Shown here in pieces: positions 31,890 to 42,853 of a stretch of DNA of 64,000 nt. Source of the DNA: Paracorniculantispora psalliotae. Lineage: Eukaryota; Ascomycota; Sordariomycetes; Hypocreales; Cordycipitaceae. The stretch spans positions 1,737,353-1,801,352 of the forward strand of contig PHFE01000029.1 of the NCBI GenBank assembly GCA_002796755.1, in the 5' to 3' direction. Position 1 is the stretch's first letter. Each line of letters opens with the position of its first letter. The position numbers and the translations under genes were made by a program. Below the pieces are notes generated by a model. That model was not told where the DNA came from and did not search any database. It saw only the letters and a list, made by a program, of their open reading frames with translations.

Positions 31890-32512
31890 AAGGACGTCTA
31901 TATCAAATAAAGAAGAAAGACATCCACGCATGGTTGGGTTGAACACCGAAGCCGGAGAGCCAGGACTTCTAGAGTAGTTCTGACACATCGGCATGTGGAG
32001 GAAGACAAATTCGTAGGAGTAGTAGTTAGCTTCACAAGCAATCAATGACGGCCCGCACTCAATTGCCAAGAATGCTTCATACGCTGATCATCCACGGGAT
32101 GACGCTACTCGGGCAGCGCAATGTCGCTTCCGTTGCGTTTATCTACTTGGACAACGTGCAGACTTATCATCGCTCCGTGAGGATGTGGAGCACTTGGTGT
32201 CAGGAAGGTCATAAATAGCATAATGGCTGACGAACCCCCATTAGGGCTGCGTGCTCGAAATTAAAATAAAACGATTCAACGTACTTGACTTTGATTTGCT
32301 CAGCGTATACTCACCGGCCGCATAGTTACGGTCCACCACAACATTGCAGATTCTGACGCTTCGCCGCAATCACCCAACTGGCGGCGAAAATGACACCGCA
32401 TGAGGGGGCAACGACTAGGAGTAGAAACTCGCCCAGGCCGCACCAACGGATCTATTACTTGCCGCAGAGTTGAATTGGGCGAGAAAAAATTGGTCCCATC
32501 TTTCTAGATGAA
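31890..32512. other. Gene-free sequence
   Basis: The 3' flank of the small secreted protein gene, then unassigned sequence. No motif found. Confidence 0.4.
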
Positions 32513-32710
32513 CTAACAAATGCAAAAAAATATTGGGCAGCACACAGGCAGCAAGGGCACTGCTCCAGTATGGCGAGCACGGAGAGCCGGGAGAGCTAGG
32601 AGAATTGTCCATTGCTTCCAATCGCGATCGATAAAGGGGGCGTTAATGCCAAGAAATGACACATTTTGTCGGGACATCCAGCCGTCGAAAGTGAAATGGA
32701 TCAACGGCAT
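32513..32710 (-). mobile_element. hAT-type transposase fragment
   Basis: A 65-codon minus-strand stretch begins MPLIHFTFDGWMSRQNVSFL, followed by GINAPFIDRDWKQWTILLAL and PALRARHTG. This matches the hAT transposase region around the (S/T)FDGWTS motif, followed by the [DE]W..... LPALRGRHTG stretch. The frame then runs into unrelated sequence and a stop. No terminal inverted repeats or 8-bp target duplications were located, so only a scrap is called. Confidence 0.45.
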
Positions 32711-33842
32711 TCCATTTCAAACCGGCAACAATATCGGAAAGCCGGAACGTCGGAACGCCGAGCAGGCTACAGTATTGCAACTACACGGACAGGGTCGACC
32801 TCGCGCGCCTCAAAGAACTCGCGCCCAGCTGGTGGCACAATGCCAGTGTAGCTGAAAGATGACAAGGCTACGAAGCGTATAAATGACGCATATCATCCTT
32901 GTCATAGCTCGAAGACAAAAATTGTGCGGTTAGGGTAGGGCCGAAGTTTAACACGGTCTTCTGTATTGGCCACTACCGGTACGAGGCGGGGTTTTGCCTG
33001 GCTTTTGGCATGGCATAATCTACCTTCTCCCCACTTACGACGACACCTCCATAAGCGTGTTTCGCAGTTATTATCACGTAATTAAATTAACTCGGTCAAA
33101 GTATATTAATTCAAAGCCATTGGACACGCGTACATGTATGCGTTCCTAACTAGGCTCTTTGGCGTCCCCAGCCTTGTTGCTAGGAGCCTCTGCACTCAAC
33201 GTTGCAGCAAGATCGGCTTTGACGGCGGAGACCGAAGCAAGAGCAGAGTTGTTTGCATATCAGGGCTAATTGACAAGTTAACTAGTTAGCTACTAGATCC
33301 ATAATGGACTAAAAGCACAAACCGCGTCAGCCCAGGATCAGATAAGATTATCAACTAGTCTGTGCCGTCGCATTGTCATCGTCGCCGCTGGAATCAGGCT
33401 GTGGCTGTGATCGACAACTACCGACAACATTGCTGAGCTGGAGTCAGAAATCCAACGGCGGAGTTACGATTCGTGACCGAGAACAACGCAGCCTATCTTT
33501 AGCGCACCAATTACAGCCGCACCCGACAGCCTATGAACGACTCCGTCCACAGTTGCCCTGCCAGCATATCTTTTTCGGTATGGCCATCATCGATCTAAGC
33601 TTGGACCTCTTTCCCTTTTACTGGGGAAAATGGGGATAAAATGCAACTACAAAAGGCTGCTGAGCGAACAGTCATGCCGTCTTATCTGTTTACTCTTCCC
33701 CTCAGTTCTTGTGACACCTTCCTGTCGAGTCTAAGCTGGAACCGGCACAGCGTTTCCCAGTTTTCCCACTACGATCAAAAGGAAAAAATAAAATAAAACC
33801 GGAGTAAACACCAAAAGAAAAAAAATTGAATACGTGCCAATT
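32711..33842. other. Gene-free region upstream of the carboxypeptidase
   Basis: No supported frame. A-rich just before the start codon (33780-33830), consistent with a 5' UTR. Confidence 0.45.
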
Positions 33843-35587
33843 ATGGTCTCGGCTTGTGTCCTACTGGTCAAACTCAGCTTTGCCGCCACAGCTGCCACAC
33901 AATTTGTCGCACCACCAACAGGTTTCACCACCGTTACCGGCTACGCTGGCATACCTGTGCGATATAAGCAAGTGCCTAGCGGCATCTGCGAGCTAGATCC
34001 TCGGGTCAAAAGCTTCTCCGGATATGCCGATATCGCCAAAGACCAGCACAGCTTCTTTTGGTTCTTTGAGGCGCGCGAGGTCGACCCTCTTCATGCACCT
34101 CTCACGGTTTGGATCAATGGTGGTCCTGGCTCTTCGTCAATGATTGGCCTCTTTGAAGAGCTTGGTCCCTGTCGCGTTGACTACTTTGGCAACGTTTTTG
34201 ATAATCCGCACTCGTGGTCTAGAGCCAGCAACATGCTCTTCATTGACCAGCCTACTCAGGTCGGCTTTTCTTACTCAGTCCTGTGCCAGGTACCATAGAC
34301 CCCGACTCGGGTGAAATCACCGTCTTACCTAACAACACCTGTCGCAATGGAGCCGATAGTGGCTGTGGAACATGGTCGCTCCCGTTCGCGAACATGACGG
34401 CGAACTCAACGGCCAATGCCGCGCCAAATATGTGGAAGACCTTGCAAGGCTTTATGGGTGCTTTCCCACAGTACAGTCGCGACGAATTCCATTTTGCAAC
34501 CGAATCCTACGGCGGCCATTACGCCCCCATTTTCAATGACTATATCTTAAAGCAGAATTCCAACGGCACTCCTACAACGAAGGAGATCAATCTCAGAAGT
34601 GTCCTTATCGGCAACGGATGGGTTGACCCCGTCACACAATACGAGGCATTCTACAACTTCACCATCTCGCCAGGCAACACCTACGACCTTGATTTCTACA
34701 ATGCTTCCCTTCAGCAGCAGCTTTATGATAATGTCTACGGCCGCGGAAAATGCATTGACGGGCTTAGAGGATGCGGGAACACTGGCAGCAATGAGTGTGC
34801 AGCCGCTAATAAGTTCTGCGCTGTTCATGTTGAATCATTCTTGGAAGTATACACGCAACGAGATGTGTACGACGTTCGCGAAATGAACCCCGACCCGTTT
34901 CCATACCGATTCTATCATGACTATCTCAATCGAGCCGATGTCCAAAAGGCCATCGGCGCCTTTACCAACTTTTCTGCCTCCAACGCTGCCGTGTACAAAG
35001 CCTTTTCCTCCACCAATGATGAGGGCCGCGAAGTCGGAGCCATCAAAGCAACCCGCGACCTGCTCACTCAAGGCATTACCGTTGCCTTGTTTGCCGGCGA
35101 CGCCGACTATAGCTCAAACTGGCTCGGTTGCGAAAAGATTGCCGCCATGGTCAGCGCACCGGGCTGGCACGGGGCCGGCTACACCGACGTTGCCATCAGC
35201 GATAACAAGCCGCATGCTCAAGTGAAGCAAATTCGCAATTTTAGCTTCACGCGCTTTTTTGACGCAGGTCACGAAGTCCCTTTCTACCAGCCCCTCGCGT
35301 CGCTTGAGTTTTTCGAACGTGTCATCGGCGGCAAAGACATCGCCACAGGCAAAGTTCGCATTACCGACGAGTGCAACTATCGCACCAACGGACCCGCACA
35401 GAGCACATACCGTCAAGGTAACTCAACAGTACAACGGACCGTGACGGCCAGCAGACTGACGTATGATACGCAAACTAACAAGCCTGGCGCTCCATGGGCC
35501 GACAATAACAGCACCGGGAGTATGAGCTTGCCGTCATTCACGCGCAGATTCGCTAAGAGATACTTCAAGCCTGGTTATGTTCTATAG
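33843..35587 (+). CDS. Secreted serine carboxypeptidase (S10) with a one-base frameshift
   Basis: Exopeptidase of the S10 family, expected in the secretory path or outside the cell. The start MVSACVLLVKLSFAATAATQ is a signal peptide. The N-terminal block is FFWFFEAREVDP then TVWINGGPGSSSM. The catalytic Ser lies in FATESYGGHYAPIF, the Asp in ALFAGDADYSSNWLG and the His in FFDAGHEVPFYQP. The frame breaks near 34280: the first part reads QVGFSYSVLCQVP then stop. The adjoining frame continues VPGTIDPDSGEITVLP to the normal end at TAG 35585-35587. One missing C in a short C run after TCAGT would restore the reading. No intron fits. This is either a recent pseudogene or an assembly error. Restored length would be about 581 residues. 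Confidence 0.85.
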
Positions 35588-36601
35588 TAATAACATATTT
35601 ATACGATCTGAACCGTCAGACCTGGTAGTTGCACGTGATGGTGTGGATTACTTAAACCCTATACTTGAGTACTATGAAGTATTTGGACACTAAGTCCATG
35701 CACGTAGATGTAGCCCCAGGCCACCTAAACTAACGATACATGTATAAGGCGAGAACCTAGCGTACTCGTGTGCGTTTGCTTGTCTGCCTAATTGCGCACG
35801 GTCGAGCACTCCTCGTCATCTTGCGGCCCCAGGCGGGATTGGGTGGCAAAGGTTCAACAGGGAGTGGCCTACCAGCTCCTTGTAGCGGCGCGACCATAAA
35901 CTACCGTTTCAAGCCTCGTTGCAAATTCCGAGTCTAGATAACTCGCGGTATGTGAATCGGGTTCCAGGTCAATAATACCGCTAGGTAGAAGTCTACACCA
36001 AGAAGCAGATCCAGAAGTCTACGGCAAGGGCTGAGACTCAAATACCTACGAAACAGCTAACTAAAATATGCATCTCACAGCAAACACTAATGCTGCTGCT
36101 CCAGCTCTATACGGCGCCGAGAATAAACAGCACGAAGTAGTTCTAGTCAATGAATGACGTTTTTATATGAAGAATCCGGCTTGATTCCGGTGTAGAAAAC
36201 ACACCATACGCCAGAATCACCGCGTTTAGATGCGTTAGGATGGCGGCGGCTAGCGATGCAGATTAGCGCCGTAGAGCATGTTTTAAACAAGGATGGGAAG
36301 ACAGTTGTCCGTGTTCTAGAAGGGCTCTGGGAAGAATAGGAGCGGTCGGAAATGAAGAAGGATTGGGAACATACTCAGCGTTGGCGGGTGTCGCGCTGTG
36401 GCTGGCAATATCACTCAATCTGGCGTGATGTATTGTGATTTACTTATCAAGATCTCTTCTTTTAGGGGTAATCATACAGTAAAGGTACATAAGCGTGTCG
36501 AGCTCAGTACAGCCGTAATATTTATAATTTAGTTTATTTGTATATATTAAAGTGACCGTGCCAGGACTTGGTGCAGCAGTTGTTTGCTTCTTTCTCACAG
36601 T
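35588..36601. other. Intergenic, convergent 3' ends
   Basis: The carboxypeptidase and the hydrolase end toward this space. AT-rich at 36480-36550. No gene or RNA recognised. Confidence 0.45.
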
Positions 36602-37639
36602 TTAGACCACTTCCAGCCTCGATACCTCCACTACTGCATCCGCAAAAGCGCTGGGATTCTCACGCGGAAGGTTATGACCACCATTGGGAATCTTGTGATG
36701 TACTCTGGGGCCTTTGAAGAATTGTGCACTGGAGCTTCCATCGCTGGCAGGGAAGTTGCCGTCATTTTCTCCATCTAGTGTGACGGCCGGAACCGTAATA
36801 GCAGGGTTCTGCAGCAGTCGCTGCTGAATGTCATCGTACGCGGGGTCCCCGGCGGCCAGGCCTAACCCGTGTCGATACGCAGACAAAACCACCGATACAT
36901 AGTCTGGATTCTGCCAACTTGCAGCGACCCGGTCTAGTTCCGCCTCGGTGTAATTCCAATGTGGTGAGTTCTTCGTCCAGACAACACGAGCTATTCCTTT
37001 CGCATCATGGGTCAAGACTCTCTTTCCCGCCGACGTAGTAAAGTAGTAAAAGTACCAGAAGCCAGCCTCTATGGATGGAGTGTCGAGATCGCGAAGCGAG
37101 GCAATGTCGTTGATGCCATAGCTATTGACGGATACCAGTCCTGAACAGCGCTCCGGCCAAAGCGCAGCTGCAATACAAGCAGCACGGCTACCCCAGTCAA
37201 AGCCAGCAAAAATCGCCTTGGGGATCTGTATGGCGTCGAGCAGCGCAATGACGTCAAGGCCAAAGGCCGCTTGCTCGCCGGTGCGGAAGGTGTGCTTGTT
37301 GAGGAACGTCGTGGCACCGTGGCCGCGCAGATAGGGCACAATGACGCGATAGCCACGGGCAGCCAACATTGGCGCGACATCAACATAACTATGGATGTCG
37401 TACGGCCAACCATGAAGAAGCAGGACTGCTTGGCCATCTCGTGGTCCGGCTTCATAATACGCAATGTCGAGCACGTCTGTTTTGGCGTGGTATAGAGGCT
37501 GGAGGTGAGGCAGGCTGGAGTTTGACGTAATTGGTGTTGATAATGTTGCCGGTGCATTTGTCACTGTAGAAGCCGGAGCGGCAATTGCGCCAGCTCCAGC
37601 CACTGCTAAACCGAATAGGTGCAAGGCCGTATTGAACAT
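36602..37639 (-). CDS. Secreted alpha/beta hydrolase, epoxide-hydrolase/dehalogenase-like
   Basis: Single exon, 345 residues. The first ~21 residues (MFNTALHLFGLAVAGAGAIA) form a signal peptide followed by an Ala/Pro/Ser/Thr linker. The hydrolase core has the oxyanion motif LLLHGWP (residues 76-79) and the nucleophile elbow FAGFDWGSRA with Asp148, as in epoxide hydrolases and haloalkane dehalogenases rather than Ser esterases. An acid candidate lies in VTLDGENDGNF (Asp289 or Asp293), and catalytic His322 is in PNGGHNLPREN. An Asp nucleophile supports epoxide or halide chemistry, but the substrate is unknown. N-glycosylation sequons (NSS, NYT) fit secretion. Confidence 0.88.
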   Translation of the reverse strand: MFNTALHLFGLAVAGAGAIAAPASTVTNAPATLSTPITSNSSLPHLQPLYHAKTDVLDIAYYEAGPRDGQAVLLLHGWPYDIHSYVDVAPMLAARGYRVIVPYLRGHGATTFLNKHTFRTGEQAAFGLDVIALLDAIQIPKAIFAGFDWGSRAACIAAALWPERCSGLVSVNSYGINDIASLRDLDTPSIEAGFWYFYYFTTSAGKRVLTHDAKGIARVVWTKNSPHWNYTEAELDRVAASWQNPDYVSVVLSAYRHGLGLAAGDPAYDDIQQRLLQNPAITVPAVTLDGENDGNFPASDGSSSAQFFKGPRVHHKIPNGGHNLPRENPSAFADAVVEVSRLEVV

Positions 37640-38991
37640 TCTGAAAGGAGTTTTTGCGCGAGCAAGTCGAAAGTTTGGGAAATTGTAAGTGATACTTAAT
37701 TATAGTAGTTAGGAGGCAGGGACGCTTATATACTCTAGCTGTGTCCGAGCTAGCCGGCACCAGACTCACATATTTAGATATATATAGACCTGGGTGTTTA
37801 TCATTCGCACAAACTGTAGTAGAACTTGTGTCTTGGCGATGAGTGTGTCGTATTACCGCAATGCCGCAATACCGCAATGCCGCAAGACTCCACACCGAAT
37901 GTCCGCCGCCTGGCCAAGCACTGCCCAGCGGCTACCCCACGAGGGTTACTCCTCGCCTCGCCATACCGTACAAAGTTGCGCGATTAAGACGTGGTGATGA
38001 CGATAGCCTAAAGCCAGGGTGGAAAGAAATTGGATGAATCTAATACATTATGATACTTGATTCTATTTTACCGTCTAGGGTTATCGTATACACTGTGGTA
38101 GTGTCAGTGTTGCGCTAGCGTGGCGCAAGAGTCAGTGGTGGAGCTTATCAGTGGCCAGCGCAAAGCGAACTGTCGCCTTCTCGCCAAGCTTCCACGTCGA
38201 TTTGTCTTAGAACCCCCCTTCCACACCGAGGAGAGACGTTCCTGCAGCCCGACCACGCCCATATCACGTTGTTTGCCGGACCAGGGCGGTGCTGTATACC
38301 TTAGTTCTCACTATTGCAGTGAAGTAGTATCCCCTGTGCTTAGGTCAAGATACAGCAGATGTATCCCCAACAAGTATGCAATGGAACCCTGTTATGCAAA
38401 ACAAGAAGGGATTAACCAAGAAATTTTGGGCGGCCTATGGCAATAATCCGCGAGGGCTCCTACAGATTGCGGAAAAAAAAATATCACAACAGATACAGTA
38501 AGCCAGTCCGCCCAGCGGGGTAGACCGAAACATGTATACACCAGTCGCAAGCCAATCCCTCACATCACTGGTAGAAAGCGTGGCAGGCAACCAGGACAGT
38601 GCAGCGGCTGGGTGTCCACCAGAAGCCATTGCTGGGTCGAAGACGTCAGAACGTTGGACAAAACACCCTCCTAGCCTCAATAAAGACGCGCAGAGGCGAC
38701 ACTGTCACGAGTTCATGTTTGGCGTACCCACTGTTCAAGAACCCAGATTCCACAATTACTGGGAACTATGCAGCAAGACTGACGTCAAGCCAAGAGAAAC
38801 AGCAAAGCGGAATCATGTGGAACCTTAAAAATAACATTAATATCACTCAGGACCTCTCACAGTTTCTGTCAAAAATATTAGCCGCTTGTCCATCCCGCTT
38901 GTCCAGAGATATATTTCAGTATTGTGGACAATTGCACCGCGATCGTATCGTGCAGCATCAGTATACGCATCCGCGTCCCTGCCAGTCAGAT
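37640..38991. other. Intergenic between divergent hydrolase and amidotransferase genes
   Basis: No supported gene. It contains an 8-bp microsatellite at 37854-37885 (next entry). The frame upstream of 38992 is open but without protein character. Confidence 0.45.
37854..37885. repeat. 8-bp tandem repeat, four units
   Basis: Four consecutive T(A/G)CCGCAA units, alternating TACCGCAA and TGCCGCAA. Short simple repeat in the intergenic space. Confidence 0.85.
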
Positions 38992-39901
38992 ATGGCCCAA
39001 ATATACAAACCAACCAGTGGCTCACCGCTGGCGAGACTCATGGTTCTTGAAACAGACAAACCACACCCAGATACAGAAAGCGAACGTGGGTCATTCGGAC
39101 AGATTGTGCATCACCATTTTTCCAAGGCCGGCGAGGCACATCATCCCCCATTGGCTGTGGAGACCGACCAGGTCTTTGTAGTGACGGAACAAGGAGGGCG
39201 GATGCCAAAAAAAGAGGATTTCGCAGGTTACCATGGCTTGTTGATCACAGGAAGCATGTTCGATGCTCATGGGAACAATCAATGGATACTGGATCTATTG
39301 ACTTTACTTAAAGGTAACTCTCCTCCTAAAAGATATCATCATAAATGAACAAGAAAATGCTAACACACCTGCAGAACTGTGGATATCTCGGCCAGATTTC
39401 CACTTTACAGGCGTTTGCTTCGGGCACCAACTCCTCTCCCGCCTTCTCGGGGGCAAAGTCGCACCATCAACTTCTGGGAATTGGGAACTTGGCCACTGCG
39501 AAATAGACTTGACGTCCACAGGCCAGCGTCTTTTTCGTACTCGAGACACCAAGATCCATCTACATCAGATGCATCAGGATCAAGTGACAGAAAAACCTAC
39601 AGCCAAGACTGCAGGTGGATTGCTCTCCGCTGATGCTGAAATAGCCGTCTGGGGAAGCAGTGATCACACGCCGGTGCAGGGCTTGTATATTCCGAACAGG
39701 TTGTTTACGTCGCAGGCTCACATGGCGTTTGACGAAGATATGGTAAAACGGCAGATCCAGATGAGGGTCGATAATGGGGGGATTAAAGATTTGGAGCACG
39801 CTGATAGGGCAGCAGAGACAGCACATCTGGAACATGATGGAATCGAGGTAGCGAAGGCGATTTTAAGATTATTCTCATATGATGATGATGGAGTAGCGTA
39901 G
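38992..39901 (+). CDS. Class I glutamine amidotransferase-like protein
   Basis: Two exons, 38992-39313 and 39375-39901, joined across a 61-bp intron (GTAACT donor, GCTAAC branch, CTGCAG acceptor) in phase 1. Product is 282 residues. The N-terminal half has HGLLITGSMFDAHGNNQW. The nucleophile elbow is FTGVCFGHQLLSRLLGG with Cys122, and the His is in LFTSQAHMAFDEDMV (His223). The third triad member, normally Glu in an HPE motif, is Ala here (HMA), so the subfamily may use another acid or act on a non-glutamine substrate. Free proteins of this type occur in fungal secondary metabolism and gamma-glutamyl hydrolysis. The neighbouring regulator and dehydrogenase suggest a small metabolic group, by inference only. 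Confidence 0.85.
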
Positions 39902-39954
39902 AGGAGGAAACATCGTACCAACTAGACAGCTTATGTATTGGACTAAATGCTTGG

Positions 39955-40178
39955 GAGAATTTTTTTACTCTTTTATAATTTATTTTTTAACCGATTTATC
40001 TATAATTATATAAAAAAAGGTTTCTAAGAAATACTCTCTATTTTATCTATAAATCTTATACTTTTTAATATAAAGGTATATTTTAACTTAATTAGATAGA
40101 TTATATTTACTTTATCTATACATAGTAAAATAAAGCTATCTTATATATTATTAAAATCAAACTAAATGAAATATAATA
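39955..40178. repeat. Extremely AT-rich block, RIP-like
   Basis: About 220 bp consist almost entirely of A and T, full of TATA, TTTA and ATAA steps, directly between two genes. Such blocks in ascomycetes usually mark DNA hit by repeat-induced C-to-T mutation. The element of origin is no longer recognisable. Confidence 0.6.
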
Positions 40179-42253
40179 TTATGTAAATAATGCCCAATCT
40201 TCGTCGATATCCCATTGGAACGAATTTATATCTAAGAGACTTGTATCAGCTCCCCAACAGTTGGCAAGTCCTTGCAGGCTTGGCGACCCAAGTTGCGGAG
40301 CAGGGCATGTTTTCTTGAATTCAAAGCCGACTGATAATATGTTCGCATCAATCTCAGGAGCTGGCGTGCTCCGGGTGTCGGATCCAGCTTCTCTATAAGC
40401 CGTGTGTGGGGGGTTCATGACGGCAATTCCGAAATACGGAATTGGGATGCGCTCATCGTTTATAGGGTTGAGCATTTGACAGAGGCTCAAATAGCACTGT
40501 CTTATTACATTACAACTGTTGGAGTGGTTCAGATGTCGAAAAATATCCTTTGCTTCTTGGGAAAGTGCCCAGCTGCTCGTGAACTCCTCCACAGATATCA
40601 TATTGAACGCCGCTTTCCGGCACCGCGCAACTAGTAACACTGCCGTCGCAGTAAATCCCACAAAGTCTGTCGTCTTGCAGTCAAGGAGGTAATTTCCGTT
40701 TTTCATAGGCCTCCGCAAAATGATATAGCAACGAATCATTCTCTCTGCTATTGTATAGCACAAATTGCTGCTTAGGAGTAGCTGCTCCGTGGGGGTTGCT
40801 GCGGCGAGGAAGGGGAGATGAAGGTACATGCGGACATGAAGAAAGAAAAATTGAATAAGCAACTTATCACGAAGAGAATCAACTTCTTGCTCCTCTTGTG
40901 GCATGAAGCCGTCGAGATCCCACCAGTTAGGTGGCGCAGAGACGGAAATGCTCTGCATCTGCTCGTCGAGTTTCATAGCCGTCGCGAAGGACAGTCGATC
41001 CGGCATAGAGTTGTGATCGATAACCTGGCCTGCGATAAGACATGTGTCGAATACGAAATCCGAAATCCACTCCTCCAGCCTGCTCATCCCTGGACTTCTG
41101 TGACTTGGTCGGGCTAATGCCATGTCGACGCATCCATGAGGCAACCCTAGGAGGAGACTTGTGAAGCGGTCGCCGTGATATATTGCCCACCAAATTTGTT
41201 TGTGTTTCGCAGGTATGTCAGGTCCGAGACGCTGGAGGCCCTACATACTGTTAGAGAACGCATATGTGTAAGGTGTGTGAGTTGTGTGTGAGGCGTACGA
41301 GAAGCTGCGCTGCTGCTAAACCCTTACGCCAGGTGAGCCATGCCCTCCGTGGTTTGCCAATATCTGTGTAGGTCTTGCCAAGCAAAATTAGACATTCGAG
41401 TCCATGAATAGTACAGAGGATATCAAACGAGGAAAGAATAAGCCGTTCAATTACAGGCAGCCGACTGTAATCCTGGTTCAGACTTCTCTCATAGCCAATG
41501 GCAAGAGTTGCAAGCTCTGCTGCCCCGGCGTTCTTCATGACGCGAGCTGCAAACGACTCCAGTGGTTCAATATCAGAGGCACCAGACAATGCTACAATTT
41601 TTTTCTGGAAGCTGTCCCACCATTTCTTGTTTTCCGACAGAACCCGAAGAATTTCGTCTGGGCTAGGAAGGATGGCCAGTAGCGATTGGCGGGCGCTCAG
41701 CTCGTATGTTTGAACTGATGAGAGGGGTGCCATGGTTGTTGCGGTGGTGTTGGAAGCAATGTTCTATGTCGGATTTTAGATGGCACTCTGAGAAGACGAA
41801 AGACAAAGTCGGGAATCTGCATACTGTGGCACTTCCCATCATAGAGACAAGAGGCGGGTGGAAAGGTGCGTCGTGCGAAGAGTTTGCAATATCCTGAAAT
41901 TCAGGCTCCATCGCGGCAGTAGTGACGCCCACATTTGCATCCTTGCAATCTGGGACGGCGGCGGCGTTCGTCACGGAATCATCGGCGTCGTGAATGCTGT
42001 GCTGATTGGGCCAACTGTCGTCCCGACCGGTGTAGCGTTGATCAAGGCAAGGGCAACCATGCGCTGCGCAATGGGCGCAGGTAGGCTTCCCTGCGAGAAA
42101 AATGCAGCGAATTTTCCTACGTCGGCCTTTCTACAAGTCAGGTCAATTCAAAATCGCTTGAGTCCGAGTACATCACTCACATTCTGTGCAGCTGCGCGTG
42201 CCTTTGCGCATCCGCCTTCTCGGCTGTTCGGCTGACCGGTCCGATTTCTTCAT
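40179..42253 (-). CDS. Zn2Cys6 transcription factor with fungal-specific regulator domain
   Basis: Four exons: 42181-42253, 41825-42126, 41299-41763 and 40179-41240. Total 633 residues with consistent phases. The first intron lies inside the zinc cluster. Using the AAAG acceptor at 42127-42130 restores CTECRRRKIRC, then IFLAGKPTCAHC and AAHGCPC (C-x2-C-x6-C-x8-C-x2-C-x6-C). Using the more canonical TAG four bases earlier would give an immediate stop. The middle homology region is clear: LPSPDEILRVLSENKKWWD, GLECLILLGKTYTDIGKPRR, then IWWAIYHGDRFTSLLLGLPH and IQFFFLHVRMYLHLPFL. It ends DIDEDWALFT, an acidic-aromatic tail. It is divergent from the SDR gene over 600 bp and is a natural candidate to control its neighbours. 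Confidence 0.85.
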
Positions 42254-42853
42254 TGTATACAGGCGGACGAAATTTTAAAAAGTCGGAAAGTCGGAAACGG
42301 ACGAGACGGCTGGAAAATGGTGCTGTTGTGCAAAATGGTGGCCGACCACTTGTTTGCGGCCGACCTGTACCCTCTTATCCGCGTTACAGGTGCTTTTACG
42401 AATGGCGGGTCGATTTCGACCGTTGATCTGCACCACGGGCAAATTAAGGTGGGCAGCTTCGTCCGCGCCCCAAGAAGCTGGCTCAGGTTCATTGGCGGAT
42501 AATTCCTCAGCATGGTGATGAGTGCGGGGTCACCGCATTCGGATAGCTAATAAGCTGACTGCCAAGCACCGCGAGGCTTCAAGGCTTCAAGGTTTCGTCC
42601 GCGGTTTGCCATGAGCAATCGTTGGTCCGCGCCTCGTTCCTTTTTTGCGACGTGCGACACTGCAGGTGAGCTTCTCAAATGACATGTAGTAGCAAAAGCG
42701 ACATTGTCTATATGGAGGAGGTGGCCATGCATACAGTATATAACAGGTTGCTTTGTTCAAAGGTCTGAGCATCCAATTCCTCCAGTTTGTCATTTACCAA
42801 ACTACAGCATCACACACTTCTTCAACAACTTCTGCGCAATTTCGTCACCCACC
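42254..42853. promoter_or_regulatory. Divergent promoter between regulator and SDR
   Basis: 600 bp separate the two start codons. CGGAAA and CGG triplets occur (for example near 42286-42296), of the sort bound by Zn2Cys6 factors, but no confirmed site. Autoregulation and joint control are inference from layout. Confidence 0.35.
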
